Both the position numbers and the translations under genes were made by a program. The notes below the pieces were generated by a model, which was not told where the DNA came from, ran no database searches, and was given only the letters and a program-made list of their open reading frames with translations. From contig ML058433.1 of NCBI GenBank assembly GCA_003013855.2, forward strand, positions 7,315,966 to 7,379,965: a stretch of 64,000 nucleotides of DNA, given 5' to 3'. This DNA comes from Liriodendron chinense. Taxonomy: Eukaryota; Streptophyta; Magnoliopsida; Magnoliales; Magnoliaceae. Every line of letters begins with the position of its first letter. Position 1 is the first letter of the stretch. This document shows, one piece after another, positions 10,168 to 22,823 of this stretch.

Positions 10168-12257
10168 ATGGCTGGGAACTCTGACGAGACCACTGTCCCT
10201 CTTGGTGATGCCACTCCGGAATCCTCTGCCTCCAGCAGTGCAAGGGTTCCGGCAGGGAGATACACAGCAGCCGGATATCCTTCCGTTTTATCGGAGGACC
10301 GGCTGGCTGAGCTACGGGAGAGATACCAGATCCCCGACTCAGTAACTCTCCGCTTGCCCGGAGGTGGAGAAACACCAGACTCCCCCCCCCCCCCCCCCCC
10401 CCCAGGATGCGTAGCATTTTATGAGTACCAGCTTATCCTGGGGGTACGCCTTCCCCACCATCCCTTCATTCGCGATGTACTCCGGTGTTACAAGATTGCC
10501 CCTGGGCAACTCATTGTGAACGGGTGGAGGGTAGTTTTGAGCTCCTTTGCCCTTTGGGCTCAGGCTGGCAACGGGGAACTCACGGCGGAGGAGTTCCTCC
10601 GTATGTTTCGTCTGAAGAAAGCTCCCTCCAGCGAAGGCTGGTATTATTTGTGTTATTGGCACCGGGATAATTTCGTGTTGGGGAAGCCCTCCTCGAACTA
10701 TCCCGGCTGGAGGAAGCGGTGGTTCTATGCTTCCGGGAGCTGGGAGTCTGCCTCCTCCAGGGGTCCAGGAGTGACCCGGTTTTTCTGTGAAGGTAGACAC
10801 AATCCCGCATTGTGCAGTTTCCCCAGAATGGTTTTTAGGGTTTTGCTTCGTTTGACCCATGTTTGTGCTCGCAGGTATCCCGGCCTTGAGAAAACCGAAT
10901 TTGAAAGGAGGGATCAACGAGAAGATTGTCAAAGTGTACAAGGTGCCTGTCGGAGATAGGCATATCGAGGCTTGCTTGTCTCCTTCGCGACTTGCAGCAG
11001 CAGGCCTCATATCCAGAAGAGAAGTTGAAATGACGAAGGCTGGAGAGAAGAGAGGCCTACTGCCCCGACTGAAGGGCACAGGCTCCAAGAGGCAGAAGAG
11101 AACCCCTGCCGAACCTTCTCAATCTTCCATTCGCACGGGCAGCGATCAGCCTGCCCTTCCCGCGAGCATGGCGGGGGCCCCAGCTGGGCCCACTATTCCT
11201 TCACTGGTGGTCGCACCTGGGCCACCAGTGATTAACATTGCTGATAATTCCCCAGATGGGGTGGGGTCCGGCTGCCCCCCAGCTGAAGAGGCTCGAGAGC
11301 AGGTAGAGCCTCAAGAGCCGACTCCTGCTCGCGAACTGGTCCCTGCTGCCGAGCAGGGACCTGCTCGCGAGTCAATGCCTCCACCTCGCGAGCAGACCGG
11401 GTTGGTCGTTGCCCAACCGTCTGGGAGCGGGACGTATTCTATTCCCCGCCACCTCCATCCAGTATGTAAATTTTTGTTCGAGAACGTCCCGCCTCATGCC
11501 TTCGGCTCTCTTCCCGAGCCAAGTCCTGAGAACCTTCTCCTCGAAGCGGGGATGAGGATGGTTCAGGTAAGACTTCGTCAAGACCTGCTTCGATCTGTTA
11601 TTACGTTCCAGAATACTCTTATATTTTTCACCTCTTTTGCAGGGCTTAGATCTTATTCTGCGAACGAGGTGTGATATCGTTGCCGCCCGTCGCACGATAG
11701 AGGAGGCTGAGGGAAAGAGGACTGCCTTGGAAAAGGCAGTTCAAGGAAGAGATCAACTGCTCAAGGCTCGTGAGGCGGTGATCACGAAGAGAGATGAGGA
11801 GAAAAAGATCCTCATCGAGAAGATCCAAGTCCTGACCGACAGGTATCAGGCCTTGGATTCAGACTACGTGAAGCTCACGGGTCTGAAGGAGAAGGCTGAG
11901 AGAGAGAGGGAGATCTTCCGACAAGATAAGATCTCGTTAGAGGAGCAGTTCGCGTGGGCCAGGTCGCAGCTCAAGGAGGCCTACGACAACCTAACCAGGG
12001 AGCGCACCGCTCTTGCGCAGCTTAAGGACGACTCGATCCACTGGGATGAGGAGAGAGTCGCCCTTGTAAAAATGCTCTCGGAGGAAGGTCCTCGGGCGGT
12101 TTTCGAGTTCCGGACTTCGCAGCTGTATGACGATGAACGATATGAGTCATACGATGCTGGTCGAGACTTTGCACTGAGAGTAGTGCAACGAATGATCCCA
12201 TCCTTCGATATGGGGGAATTCGGTCGAGTCGCGACCATCATAGCTGCAGAAGAGTAA
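10168..12257 (+). CDS. Antisense gene of element B, PF04195-like ('putative gypsy type transposon'), three exons
   Basis: Runs opposite to gag-pol, between pol and the 3' LTR. Proposed exons are 10168-10792, 10875-11566 and 11643-12257, joined by GT-AG introns of 82 and 76 bp. The joined frame is fully open and gives 643 aa. The start is the first ATG after a pyrimidine-rich leader; an upstream in-frame ATG at 9967 would give a longer form. Exon 1 carries a G-x-V-A-F-Y-E-Y...G-V-R-L-P-x-H-P-F segment like the PF04195 domain, just after a seven-proline run encoded by 22 C (10382-10403). Exon 2 ends in a Pro/Ser/Glu-rich linker. Exon 3 is a long heptad-like coiled coil (about 11680-12040). The function is unknown; an antisense or regulatory role is conjecture. 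It could be expressed from an internal promoter. Confidence 0.8.
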
Positions 12258-12972
12258 GCTGCTGCCGAGAACGAGGTGACTGAAGCCACACAGGCTGGAG
12301 GGGCTCCTGAAATGGGCCCTGAAGTCGAGAGCGTGGCTCCTCCTCCAAGCGATTGATTTCCTTTTATTTTCTTCTCTCTTACACCTGCGATCATGTATCT
12401 GTAATCATCTAAACATCAATGAAAAAGATATTTTTGGAAGTGTTACTGTTTTGTTGTTGTTCTCTCTTTATCTTTCATTTTTTACTTTATGTTGATCTCG
12501 AATGGATTTATCAGGGATGCGACCCTTTAATTCGAGCACGAGCTGTGCTGCTCGCATTTAGGGTGTATGACTACATATTCGAGCGCGAGCTGTGGTGCTC
12601 GCATTCCGGAGTGCGATCCCTCCTCTCACCAATCGAGAATAACTAACTCATGAAAAATGAATTGGACTCAATCCGGGGATCGTGAGACCGTGTCCGCGTT
12701 GAGATAGACTGATCTATCGATTGAGATTCTGATTCTACCAAGGGCAGAAGGTTGGTCAAGAGATGGTATCCATTCTCTTCGGGGCTATTCAGGTCCATGT
12801 AAATGGAGAAGCAACCAACTAGTAACGATTTCAGTCCTACCAAAGGTAGGCAATTGGCCAAGAGGATGTGTAAGCACTCTCTTCAGGGCTATTCAGGTCC
12901 ATATAAATGGGGTAGCGGCCAAAAGATATCTTTCACTTTATTCATAAAACGTTGTAATAAACTATATCAAAT
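12258..12972. other. Spacer between antisense gene and pol of element B
   Basis: Convergent 3' ends of the antisense gene and pol face each other here. No ORF of interest. There is a tandem duplication of about 49 bp around GCTGTG(C/G)TGCTCGCATT (12530-12610) and another of about 104 bp (12730-12915). Confidence 0.7.
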
Positions 12973-13988
12973 CTAGGGGTAGTATCGTAGCAAATGCTCC
13001 ACGTGCCAAGGGCGACGTACAGGCTTCCCTTGCATGTCTTCAAGATAATAAGTACCGGGTCGTACAACCCTAATAACCCGATACGGGCCTTCCCAATTCG
13101 GATCCAATGAACGAGCAGGAACTCCGAGATTTTGCCTTAGGACCAAATCTCCGAACTGGAAGGATCTAGGCCGAACCTTCGCATTCCGATAACGAGCAAT
13201 ACGTTGTTGATATGCTGCCACTCGTACTTGGGAAGCATTTCTTCGCTCTTCCAAGAGATCGAGATGAAGTTGGAGGTTTTCCTGATTGCTCGCGGGATCA
13301 TACTACTCGATCCGATATGAGGGCACTTGAATTTCCATTGGTACCACTGCGTCAACACCAAATGCTAAGGAGAAAGGAGTTTCACCTGTTGATGTGCAAG
13401 CCGTGGTTCTATAGGCCCATAATACCTCTGGTAGAAGTTCTGGCCACACCCCTTTACATTCACCTAGCTTGGTCTTTAAATGATGCTTTATGATCTTATT
13501 TACTGCCTCGACCTGCCCATTCACCTGAGGATGATATGGAGAAGTGCGGAGATTACGTATCTTCCATTTGTCGCAAAATTCATCAAAGACTGCGTTCCGT
13601 TATCGATAATTATAGTATGAGGAAGTCCGAAACGACATATGATATTTCTCCATATAAACTTAGTAGTTTGTTTTTCAGTAATCTTGGCTAATGGTTCTGC
13701 CTCGGCCCATTTGGTGAAATAATCAACCGCCACGATCGCGAACCTATTCTGTCCCTTTCCCATAGGTAAGGGCCCAATGATATCGATCCCCCATTGAGCA
13801 AAAGGCCAAGGGCTATCAACTGGGGTCATCCGCTCAGACGGTACACGAGGTATAGGTAGATATCGTTGACACTTGTCGCATTTTTTAGAAAATTCGATGG
13901 CGTCTGCTTTCATAGTAGGCCAATAATATCCTTGCCTCATCGCTTTATATGCTAGGGATCGCCCCCTGGGATGATTACCACATGCCCC
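12973..13988 (-). pseudogene. Integrase of element B
   Basis: 3' part of pol, following a TAG at 13989-13991 that interrupts the polyprotein between RNase H and integrase. The zinc-binding region (C-D-K-C-Q), W-G-I-D-I-I-G-P (first catalytic Asp) and I-I-D-N-G-T (second Asp, about 13600) are clear. A frameshift near 13585 moves the core into another frame, in which N-G-Q-V-E-A-V-N-K supplies the Glu. A further TAG at 13303-13305 separates the C-terminal DNA-binding part (13254-12973), which ends in a W-E-G-P-Y module. Three lesions make it inactive. Confidence 0.9.
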
Positions 13989-16900
13989 CTAATGTACTTC
14001 ATCTAGAACACGAAGTGCTTCTTCTGGATGAAGACACCTTAAATAAGGCAAGGAGAAGCTTTTTCGCAACAATATTCCATCTTGTAAGGTGTACCTGGCA
14101 GCTCGAAGCCGAATTTGTCTTGCAGCTTTCTTGTCTTCTGGTAGGTGTCCATCTCTGAGATAAAGGATGATAGGATCCATCCAGCATGGAGACGATTGTA
14201 CCGATATAACTTGCTCGAGAGTCACTTGGTCGATACTCAAGTTCTGACGGTGCTCGATGGGGATCGAATGTGATAACTCCGATTCCGGTGCAGAAGCGAG
14301 TTTTGCCAAGGAATCGGCAAGTTGGTTCTGCTCGCGAGGGATATGAATTATTTTATAAGTCTTCAGTTTGGCGAGCAGGATGAGGACACGAGACTTGTAT
14401 AAGGCCATTCTTTCTTCTTTGGCTTCGAATTCACCAAGAACTTGATTGACAATGAGCTGGGAGTCGCTATGAATTATCAAATTCTGGACTGCGAGGACAA
14501 TGGCCAATTCGAGGCCAACAATTAGGGCCTCATATTCTGCTTCATTATTAGAGACGTGTGATTCGAAACGCAGAGCATATTGAAAATGCGACCCGTCGGG
14601 AGCCACTAAAATCAGGCCCGCTCCACTGCCAGTGGCCCGTGACGACCCGTCCACGAAGAGCGACCAAGGAGGCTGGTCGCTGGTCATGACATTATCTTCA
14701 GAAGAATATGTAAATTCGGCGATGAAGTCAGCCACGGCCTGGCCCTTGACTGCGGTCCTAGGACAGAATGAGATATGATGCTCACTGATCTCGACCGCCC
14801 ATTTAGTTAAGCGCCCGGAAGCCTCAGGTTTTTGAAGGACTTGTCGTAGTGGATGATTTGTTGGTACTAAAATAGCATGGGCTTGAAAGTATGGTCGCAG
14901 TTTTCGAGCCGTCGTAACTAAGGCTAGGGCCAGTTTCTCCATATCAGAATACCTAGTTTCTGCATCGACCATTGCTCGACTGACATAATAAACGGGCCTT
15001 TGCACCCCGGAATCTTCTCTTATTAAAGCGGCGCTAACGGCCGTGGAAGACACAGATAAATAAAGAATGAGTTGCTCATGTGCTACAGGTTTAGATAAAA
15101 TGGGGGGAGCGCTCATGTATTGCTTCAGTTGTTGAAAAGCTTCTTCACACTGAGGTGTCCACTTCCAATCAGACTTGGCCGTTGCACGAAGGAGTTTGAA
15201 GAAGGGCAAGCACTTGTCAGATGCTCGCGAGATGAACCTGTTCAATGATGCGATGCGACCAGCCAGACGCTGGACGTCCTTCAGAGTAACGGGGGATTTC
15301 ATATTTATCAATGCTTTAATCTTTTCGGGATTCGCCTCAATTCCACGCTGGCCAACCATAAACCCAAGAAATTTCCCTGCTGACACTCCAAACGCACATT
15401 TTTCCGGGTTTAATTTCATTTGATACTTCCTCATCAGGTCAAAGGCTTCTCGAAGATCAGAAATGTGGTTATCTTCAACGATGCTTTTCACGAGCATATC
15501 ATCAACATACACTTCCATATTCCTACCGATTTGAGCAGCGAACATTTTGTTGACAAGACGTTGATAAGTGGCCCCTGCATTTTTAAGACCGAACGGCATT
15601 ACCTGGTAGCAATATAGTCCTCGATCTGTGATGAAGGCAGTATGCTGGCTATCAGGTGGATGCATCATAATCTGGTTGTAACCAGAATAAGCATCCATAA
15701 AGCTGAGGAGAGCATGTCCAGCTGTTGAGTCGACCAACTGGTCGATCCGCGGTGTCGGAAAGCTATCTTTGGGACATGCTTTGTTGAAGTCTGAATAGTC
15801 GACGCACATCCTCCATTTGCCATTAGCTTTCCGGACGAGAACTACGTTTGCGACCCACTCTGGGTAGTCAACTTCCTTTACGAAATTAGCCTCGAGCAGC
15901 TTCTCAACTTCAGTTTTGATTGCCATTTGTCTTTCTGCAGTAAAGGCACGTCGACGCTGATGTACGGGTTTATGCTTCGGGTCAATGTTGAGACGATGTG
16001 CGATGACATTGGGATCGATGCCTGGCATATCTTTATGAGACCAAGCAAACACATCCTTGTATTCGGTGAGGAAACGGATCAAATTTTCACGATGGTCAGT
16101 GGTCAAGGAGGACCCGATGTACACGATCTTAGATGGGTCGTCTTCGGTCAGGTGGATCGCCACTGTTTCCTCCCCCGGAATTCCCGACTTCAGAGCATTT
16201 TCTCTCAAATCCAACGAGGTGGTTGAGGGAACGGGTGATCCTTGAGCTATTTCCATGACGGACGTTGCTTGAGCCGCCTTTCGATCTTGGAGGGCTATCT
16301 GGTAACAAGACCGTGCCTCCTGCTGACTTCCTCGCACGACCCCGATGCCATTTGGGGTAGGAAATATAACACATAGATATGAAGGGTGCAAGGCCGCTCC
16401 AACCTTAGTTAGAGACGGCCGCCCCAAAATGGCGTTATATGCTGATTTTCGATCCACGACGAGGAAGTTTACGAAGACGGTGGTCTTCGCTGGACTCTCT
16501 CCAAAAGTGACTGGGAGATCGATACTTCCTTCAGGTGTTACTACCTCTCCTCCAAAGCCGACAAGGGGGGTCGATACTAGCTTGAGGAGGCTTCTGGCAA
16601 GTGCCATCTTGTCGAAAGCCTCCAAATACAGAATATCGGCTGAGCTACCTGTATCCACCATAATTCGATGAGTCAGATAATTTGATACCTTCAATGTGAC
16701 TACGATGGAATCTTCATGAGGGAAGTGAATTCCCGCTGCATCTTCGAGGGTGAAAGAAATTGGAGGATGGCTCGCTTTCGATGAGTTGGACGTTTGTTCC
16801 AGCCAATAGATCTGTTGGGGTTCTTTGGACGCCTTTCGAGCGTATGCCTTTCTTGAAGCTTGAGAGTCACCTCCGCAAGCTGGTCCCCCGACGATAGTGC

Positions 16901-18440
16901 GAATTTCTCCCGTGGGCTCAGCGTCCTCTTGGTCGGTTTGATGATGAGGTGGTTCCTTTTGGCGAGATGAGGTCTTCGCCCTTTCTGGTGATCGATTTTT
17001 ACGAGCAACGTAATCCTGGAGATGGCCTTTTCGAATAAGGGCTTCTATATGGTCTCGTAGAGAGATGCAGTCCCGGGTCCTGTGCCCGTGATCTTTGTGA
17101 AAGTAACAGAACTTGCTCTTGTCCCTCTTCTCGGGATCGGATTTGATCTTTGCAGGCCACTTCACATATAGCTTGTGTTTAATCTCCATTAGAACCTTTT
17201 CAGGAGACTGATTAAGAGGAGTGTAGTTATGATATTTACCAGAGTAGGGCTTCCTGGGAGAACGATCGCGCTGGTCACGACGATATTTCTTATCTGTAGA
17301 AGAGGTTCCTTCTGGCTTGTGCTTCTTACTCTGTACTCCATGGCGTGTCAATGCGACTTCTTCTACATTGATATATTTCTGAACTTTGGCTTGGAATTCT
17401 GCCATAGTTTTCGGCGGGCTTTTATCTAAGGCAAACCTGAATTTCTGGCTCGTTATTCTGGCAATGAGAGCTGTAAGACCCTTTTCTTCAGTGTAACCCT
17501 CAGTTTGAACGGCTTCGGCAGTGAACCGTACTGTGAACTCCTTTATTGTCTCCCCATGCTGCTGTTTCAGATTCATCAGATGGGAGGCTGGCTTCTTAAT
17601 GCGAATACTTCCCATGAATTGAGAAAGGAATATCTCCGATAATTGGGAAAAGGAACTGATGGAACGGGGCTTTAACCCCCGGAACCACGTACGAGCTGCA
17701 TCCTTCAATGTCAGGGGAAAAGCCCTACACATGATTTCTGAACCATGTCCCTCCAACTCCATGAGGGACCTGTATGTTTCCAAATGTTCCAGAGGGTCGC
17801 CAATTCCTGTGTACGGAGCGATTACAGGTGCTCAATACTTTCTGGGTAACGGGGCTTCCATGACCTCGCTGGTGAAGGGAGATTCAGATTGATGTATCGC
17901 CGCCATGACGGCAGATGGCCGATTTGCCTGGTATCGCTGTTCCATGACATCAAAACGATCTTGGATTCTTTTGAGATCTCCTTCCCATGGTGGGGTATAG
18001 CTAGATGTTTCGGCGGTGGAGTCTTGCGGTTGAGGTTGTCGAGACGAACTGGAATGTATAGAATGTGGAGACGGCACAGGGGGATAGCCGCCGAGTGGTG
18101 GGACCTGTGGTTCGTCCATAGAATGTCTGGAAGCTACCGGTATGGGTTGCGGTGGTAACCCTTCGGAGGGTTGTCTTTGCGGTTCAGGGAAGTGCTGATC
18201 AAGCCGATTTGACAGCGCCTGAACTCCGGCGTTTAGAGTTAGGAGAGTGTTTCCGAGGAAACGTAGGACATCATCTTGATTTCCAAAGGCCTCCAATAAT
18301 GGGTTTGTTGATGGCATATTCGGGGCTCCTTGAGGGATATTCGTCGGAGCAGGTGGAAGGGCAGGTACGGATTCCATCTCATCAGGCGGAGGTGGTGCCT
18401 ATCTTGAAGTTGAAGGATGAACAGCCTTTTTAGGAGGCAT
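13989..18440 (-). pseudogene. gag-pol: Gag-protease-RT-RNase H-aRNH polyprotein of element B
   Basis: One frame from ATG 18440 to 13989, with in-frame stops near 18398 (TAG) and at 17832-17834 (TGA). An open 1264-codon segment runs from 17783. Order: Gag core (about 17790-17300), zinc knuckle of the Tat type C-x3-H-x5-H-x4-C (about 17115-17075), aspartic protease V-D-T-G-S-S-A-D-I-L-Y (about 16665-16631), reverse transcriptase with Y-V-D-D (15509-15498), RNase H (about 15130-14800), then a second RNase H-like domain starting F-V-D-G-S-S near 14655, the feature that marks the Tat/Ogre group. Upstream Gag is Pro/Gln-rich. Frame integrity apart from a few nonsense codons fits a young, recently inactivated copy. 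Confidence 0.92.
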
Positions 18441-18490
18441 CGCCGAAGGAGTTTGATCGGTGGTTAGCACGATTGATTTTGATGATCAAG

Positions 18491-18511
18491 TCGTTCCCAC
18501 AGACGACGCCA
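18491..18511 (-). other. Primer binding site of element B
   Basis: On the minus strand TGGCGTCGTCTGTGGGAAC begins 3 nt inside the 5' LTR. It resembles the TGGCGCCGTCTGTGGG site common in Tat-type elements. I do not assign the tRNA. Confidence 0.75.
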
Positions 18512-18514
18512 GAC

Positions 18515-19625
18515 TGTTAATGTCAGATTTTGTAACGAGATCCTCCGGCTTTTCTCCTTCACTCCAGCAGGGATTTCCACCACCAGACCTGAAGCAAGAC
18601 AGCAAATAAAGGTGGCTGGGGACCAGCCGTTAGCCCTCCGATGCTTAAGTTAGGCCACAGTAAGAAGAGAAGCCAAGCAAAACGGGACCAAGATTGAATG
18701 TTGTGTGCGTACCTGCTCTTAATGGAGCCACCCCTTTATATAGATCTGAAGCAATCCAATTTGTTACGTAAGATGTCGAAATCCCGCTGATGTCGCATAC
18801 GATACTGAGATCTTGCTGATTTCGTGGGATAAGATCCTATCTTTTGAGTCAGATCCAACCCAATGACTTATTTCAACAATCACGCCCCTTGATGGCAATC
18901 CCTTGAGATCCGGATCCATTTAGAGAAGATAAGCCCAAAAACCGACCTATACGGGCTGCCAGTAAGCGTGGTAACAGCGCTGATGTGTCATGATAAACTG
19001 GAAGCCGTAGTTGGAGTCATAGCTTCCGAAAAGGAAGGAGACGCCCGTAGTTGGAGTCATAGCTTCCGAAAAGGAAGGAGACGCCGACAAGACAGAAACC
19101 ACCGAACTGGATGTAGCCCTGCTTGGTGTCGCAGAGGGATTGGACAAGCTGCTCGACGGGAATCGGGTGCTAGTACTGAAGGCTAAGAGAAATTACCGCA
19201 GGAAAGCTGCTCGCATGTTAGAATGTGGTCGCGAGTCCAAGTACACACTTAGATGTAACGTCTTTCAACGACTTGTGAGAAGGTCTGCTTGCGGATCAAG
19301 CTTTGCCGTATTTGACTATCGGTTATGAAGACTCGAGACTTGCGAATAGCTGCTCCGTATTTTTCAATCTATGACTCCTGATCAGGTGAGCTCGAGAGTC
19401 GAATGGACGTCCCACACTTATCCAATATTCGACTCTCGATCAGATGATCTCGAGAGTCGAATGGACGTCCCGCACTTATCCATTCTTCGACTCCCGAGCT
19501 TACGATCTCGAGAGTCGAACCCGCACTCCACTTTTACCCGTTCTGCGACTCTTGATCAGATGATCTCGAGGGCCAAATGGGCACTTCTGCGTGAAATCTT
19601 TATCTCCACCATTTTGCCTATAACA
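18515..19625 (-). repeat. 5' LTR of element B
   Basis: 1111 bp; partner of 8644-9753 with about ten substitutions and one indel by eye. It drives the minus-strand gag-pol. The TATA box is at 18735-18742. Confidence 0.94.
18735..18742 (-). promoter_or_regulatory. TATA box of the element B 5' LTR
   Basis: TATATAAA on the minus strand upstream of the gag start at 18440. Probable pol II promoter. Confidence 0.65.
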
Positions 19626-20842
19626 ACCATGTCTAACAAACTATCCAACTTCTTAAACATCTCATCATCTAGATCATAGGGGTGGGTCATGCATTCTTCT
19701 AGAAAATCGAGAGAGTGGGATAAAGGGTCCTCATTCTCCCTAAGTGATTGAGGAAATTCTGTTTCAAGGGTAAGGAATTCCTCCTCTATAGAGGGGAGGT
19801 CTTCCAAAGAAAAAATTTCAGATTCAGTGGAAAGCACATCATCTAGCATTGGTTGATCTTTTGAAATTTCAGATTGTGCCACCCCATCATCCAAAGAAAC
19901 AGAATTTTCAACCCAAGGGAGTTCTTCCACAATAGAATCCGACATGTGTTGTTGGTGGAAAGACTCAAAAATATCGACTTCGGCCGTCTCTCTAGCAAGA
20001 ATATCTTTCGGTGATTTAAAAACATTCGGCCCTTTGGAAGAACAAATCATGGACTCACAATCATCCTTCAAACCCTCATTGTAGGCAATCAAACTATCAC
20101 TTTCAGATTTTGTAGATTCCTCGGGTTCGTCAACCGTCCTTGAAATCTCTTCATCATTCAAATCGAAATAGATAAAAGAGATAGTTGATTTACCATAATC
20201 GATGGTAATGGTGGGATCACTGAGATCAATATCCTCTAGAAGTTTAGTCATTAAATCTAGAGAAGGTTGGGTTTGGATAGCCTCATCCTCCTCATTGTTG
20301 GGGATTGATTCGGTGTTCCCAATGTTGGGTTCAATATTTTGAGATGGATAGAGATTTTGTATGCATTGCTCAGTTATTTCCATAAACTCTCGCAGTGTAT
20401 CCTCAAGAGTTCGTGTCGGTTGAGGATCATGAGAAAGAAACTCTTGAGGATAATTGTTGGCATCCATGGTTGGCTCATCCTCCATTGGACTAGAGGTGTG
20501 AGGACTCTCTCGATGAAGACCATACGTGTTATATGACGAAGACTGATAAGATGGTTGATAGGCATAACCATACAAGTGATCACGCAATGTCTTTACCGGT
20601 TGGTCATTACTCCCCCGGTCCTTTTTCTTATTCCTACCTCCTGTTAAACTTGGTGGAATACTCTTGTTATTTTCAACCCAATAATCACGTAGCGTCTTAC
20701 GTTGGGGGGTAGTGGAGGTTGATTGACTCTTAGAATAATACTTATGCTTAAATTGGTTCCAATCATAAAGAGTTTTGATTCCATGGTCTGTCATCTCATC
20801 TTCCAAAAGGTATGCATAAGCACCACACTTCCAATCAGCCAT
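19626..20842 (-). CDS. N-terminal part of the single ORF of element A
   Basis: Begins at ATG 20842, about 240 nt downstream of the PBS. It contains K-T-L-R-D-Y and K-T-L-R-D-H motifs in the first 110 residues, like the opening motif of Athila-type Gag as I remember it, then Y-G-Y-A-Y-Q-P-S-Y. A long, very acidic middle follows (rich in E, D, S; E-E-D-E-A-I-Q, N-D-E-E-I-S, P-E-E-S). Near 19650 it has L-E-E-C-M-T-H-P-Y-D-L-D-D-E-M, which resembles the protease-RT spacer of elements C and D (E-A-C-L-T-H-S-Y-K-I-D-D-D-M at about 1735). It continues in frame at 8638 beyond element B. The inferred role is a Gag-derived partner protein of a non-autonomous element. Counterparts are in E, I and K. Confidence 0.75.
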
Positions 20843-21083
20843 AATGAGATTTTAAAGAGTTCGAACTACCCTAATCTAGAAAAAAGAACAAAAAGAAGGG
20901 AGATGGAGAGATGTTACCCAATAAAGCGAGATATATGTCAGCAACAATGTCCTACAAAATCCAACAAAAAATTGTTAGTAATCTAGAAAAAAAATCAGAA
21001 AATCTTCTTCTATAAAAACTGAAAATCCTACCTAACTAAGACTACTCTATAGTTACTAGAACAATTAGAACCGTTTAACCTCT
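20843..21083 (-). other. 5' leader of element A
   Basis: Untranslated leader between PBS and ORF, about 240 bp. Comparable leaders precede the ORFs of E (31731-31970) and I (57232-57482) with strong similarity, so it probably carries shared packaging signals. Confidence 0.6.
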
Positions 21084-21101
21084 TCCCCGGCAACGGCGGC
21101 A
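21084..21101 (-). other. Primer binding site of element A (tRNA-Asp)
   Basis: On the minus strand it reads TGCCGCCGTTGCCGGGGA. The plant tRNA-Asp 3' end would give TGGCGCCGTTGCCGGGGA, so there is one mismatch. It lies about 7 nt from the LTR end. Confidence 0.85.
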
Positions 21102-22036
21102 AAAAACTTGTTCGCTTCCCCAAGTGTAGGGTTGCGAAGTAGTAATAAACTCGGTAAGACCGAGGTCGATTCACAGGGAAGGAAGTAAACAATTCCAACT
21201 ATCCTAATAACTAGAATCAAAGAGGTTTGTGAAATTGATTTTTAACATAAAATAGAAAATCTAATAATGAAAAGATAACTAGAGCATCAAGGATCCACTT
21301 GTAGCTCTTCTTAGATGCATAATTCGCTATGGTTTCTTACTTTCTCAACTAGAATCGATATTAAGATCTATCTAGTCCGATGATAGAGCTGTTAAACCAA
21401 ACAATCTGTCATATGTAAGTTCTATGCATAGGATTCACTCAATGTAGGCTGAGCTGAGCATGCTCAATTGCATAGGTCATTCCCCTTTTCAAAAGGTCTA
21501 GTTCACAATCATAACCATCCTCAAGTCCTGTCACAAGACAAGGCTAGATCAGGATTTGAACTGGATTCAAATCACATGCACAGTCCATACATATTCCAGA
21601 AAAACAGAAAAATAGAACTTTGGTAGGAAGTTCCTTTATGAAGATCATAGTACTAGAGCGCACTCCGATTCCTCGGATCATACAGGTCTAGACCGTCACA
21701 AACCAATTAAGCAATTAAGTAATTCTCCCAAACATCCATGAGTCATCATAAGACTAAGAAAAACTACTCAAAAACTTGTATAAACTTCAAACCATAGTTC
21801 ATAAGCATGAATTACAACTTTAAAACCAATAAAACGAATTAAACAATCTAAGAAAACTATAAGGTTCACCTCTTAGCTCTAGCTAAGAGATTAGCTAATG
21901 AAAAGCATATTAAAAATAAAACTAGAACTAAGAAAAGGAAAACAAAACTAGCTGGAGGAGGCTAGGAAGCCTCCTATGACTTGAACTCCTTGCTCCCCAC
22001 GTCCTTGGTTGCCCTGGAATAGAAGAGAGCACCCCC

Positions 22037-22043
22037 TTTTATA
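22037..22043 (-). promoter_or_regulatory. TATA box of the element A 5' LTR
   Basis: TATAAAA on the minus strand; the promoter that would transcribe the ORF starting at 20842. Confidence 0.6.
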
Positions 22044-22823
22044 GTGCAGCAATAGTACAGTAACATAGCAGAATTTGTTTCACTTGGTACGGCTTAACCA
22101 ATGGTCGAATTGCCTTCAAAATTGATTTGTAGCTTCCTTGTAATGTGATCTTCCTCATAGATGATTTAGATTTCCAAGATTGTCCTCTGAATGGGCCCAC
22201 CAATCACATCACCACCGCCTCTCAAAATCGCGCACTTCGGGTACCTTCAGAACCAGTCATCTTGCTTTCAACACTCCGGAGTGTACAGACGTCGGATTGA
22301 TCCCAAATTTGGAACATTAGTAGAAAACTTCCTCCTGTACATGATAGATGGATTAGATTGTCCAAAACAATCCCAGAATATGGTCCGAAAATTAGAACAA
22401 TTAGGGCTTTTATAAACTCTGCGTAGTTAGAGCTTTCTAGATGGTCCATCTTTCTTCAACCGGTACGATCAAACCACACATCCTTTTGATCTGAAACTTT
22501 TGTGGTTATTCATATATGGATGTGGTATAAAATATGGTCAAAGTAGATTATTCATATCATCAATGATGGGCCACCTGGACCGGCCCAGAGTGGAACAGCG
22601 AAATCTGGAACTTTCTGGACAGTTCGTATTGTTTTGGCCACCACGATCAATCCGTAGCTCCGATCGACACGAAACCACTTGGGTTAGTTCGGCGTCGAGC
22701 TCCTCTTCGATATGGATGTGTTGGATTTCCAAATATCATTAAGATGGCTTCATAAAAGTGGTCCGAAAATTCAGAAACTGGAATGGCCTGCTGTATGCAA
22801 TCTGGAGTCTGAAACTTGCATGG

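Larger units (their letters stand above)
8644..19625 (-). mobile_element. Element B: complete Tat-like Ty3/gypsy retrotransposon with antisense gene
   Basis: 10,982 bp inserted in the ORF of A. The target repeat ACCAT is perfect (8639-8643, 19626-19630). LTRs at 8644-9753 and 18515-19625 (1110 and 1111 bp, TGTTA...TAACA) differ at about 10 sites plus one indel by eye, about 1%, so insertion is fairly recent. The PBS is at 18491-18511 and the PPT at 9754-9765. On the minus strand it carries gag-pol with dual RNase H (18440-12973). On the plus strand, between PPT and pol, it carries a spliced antisense gene (10168-12257). Dual RNase H plus an antisense ORF is the Tat-lineage plan. Confidence 0.95.
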
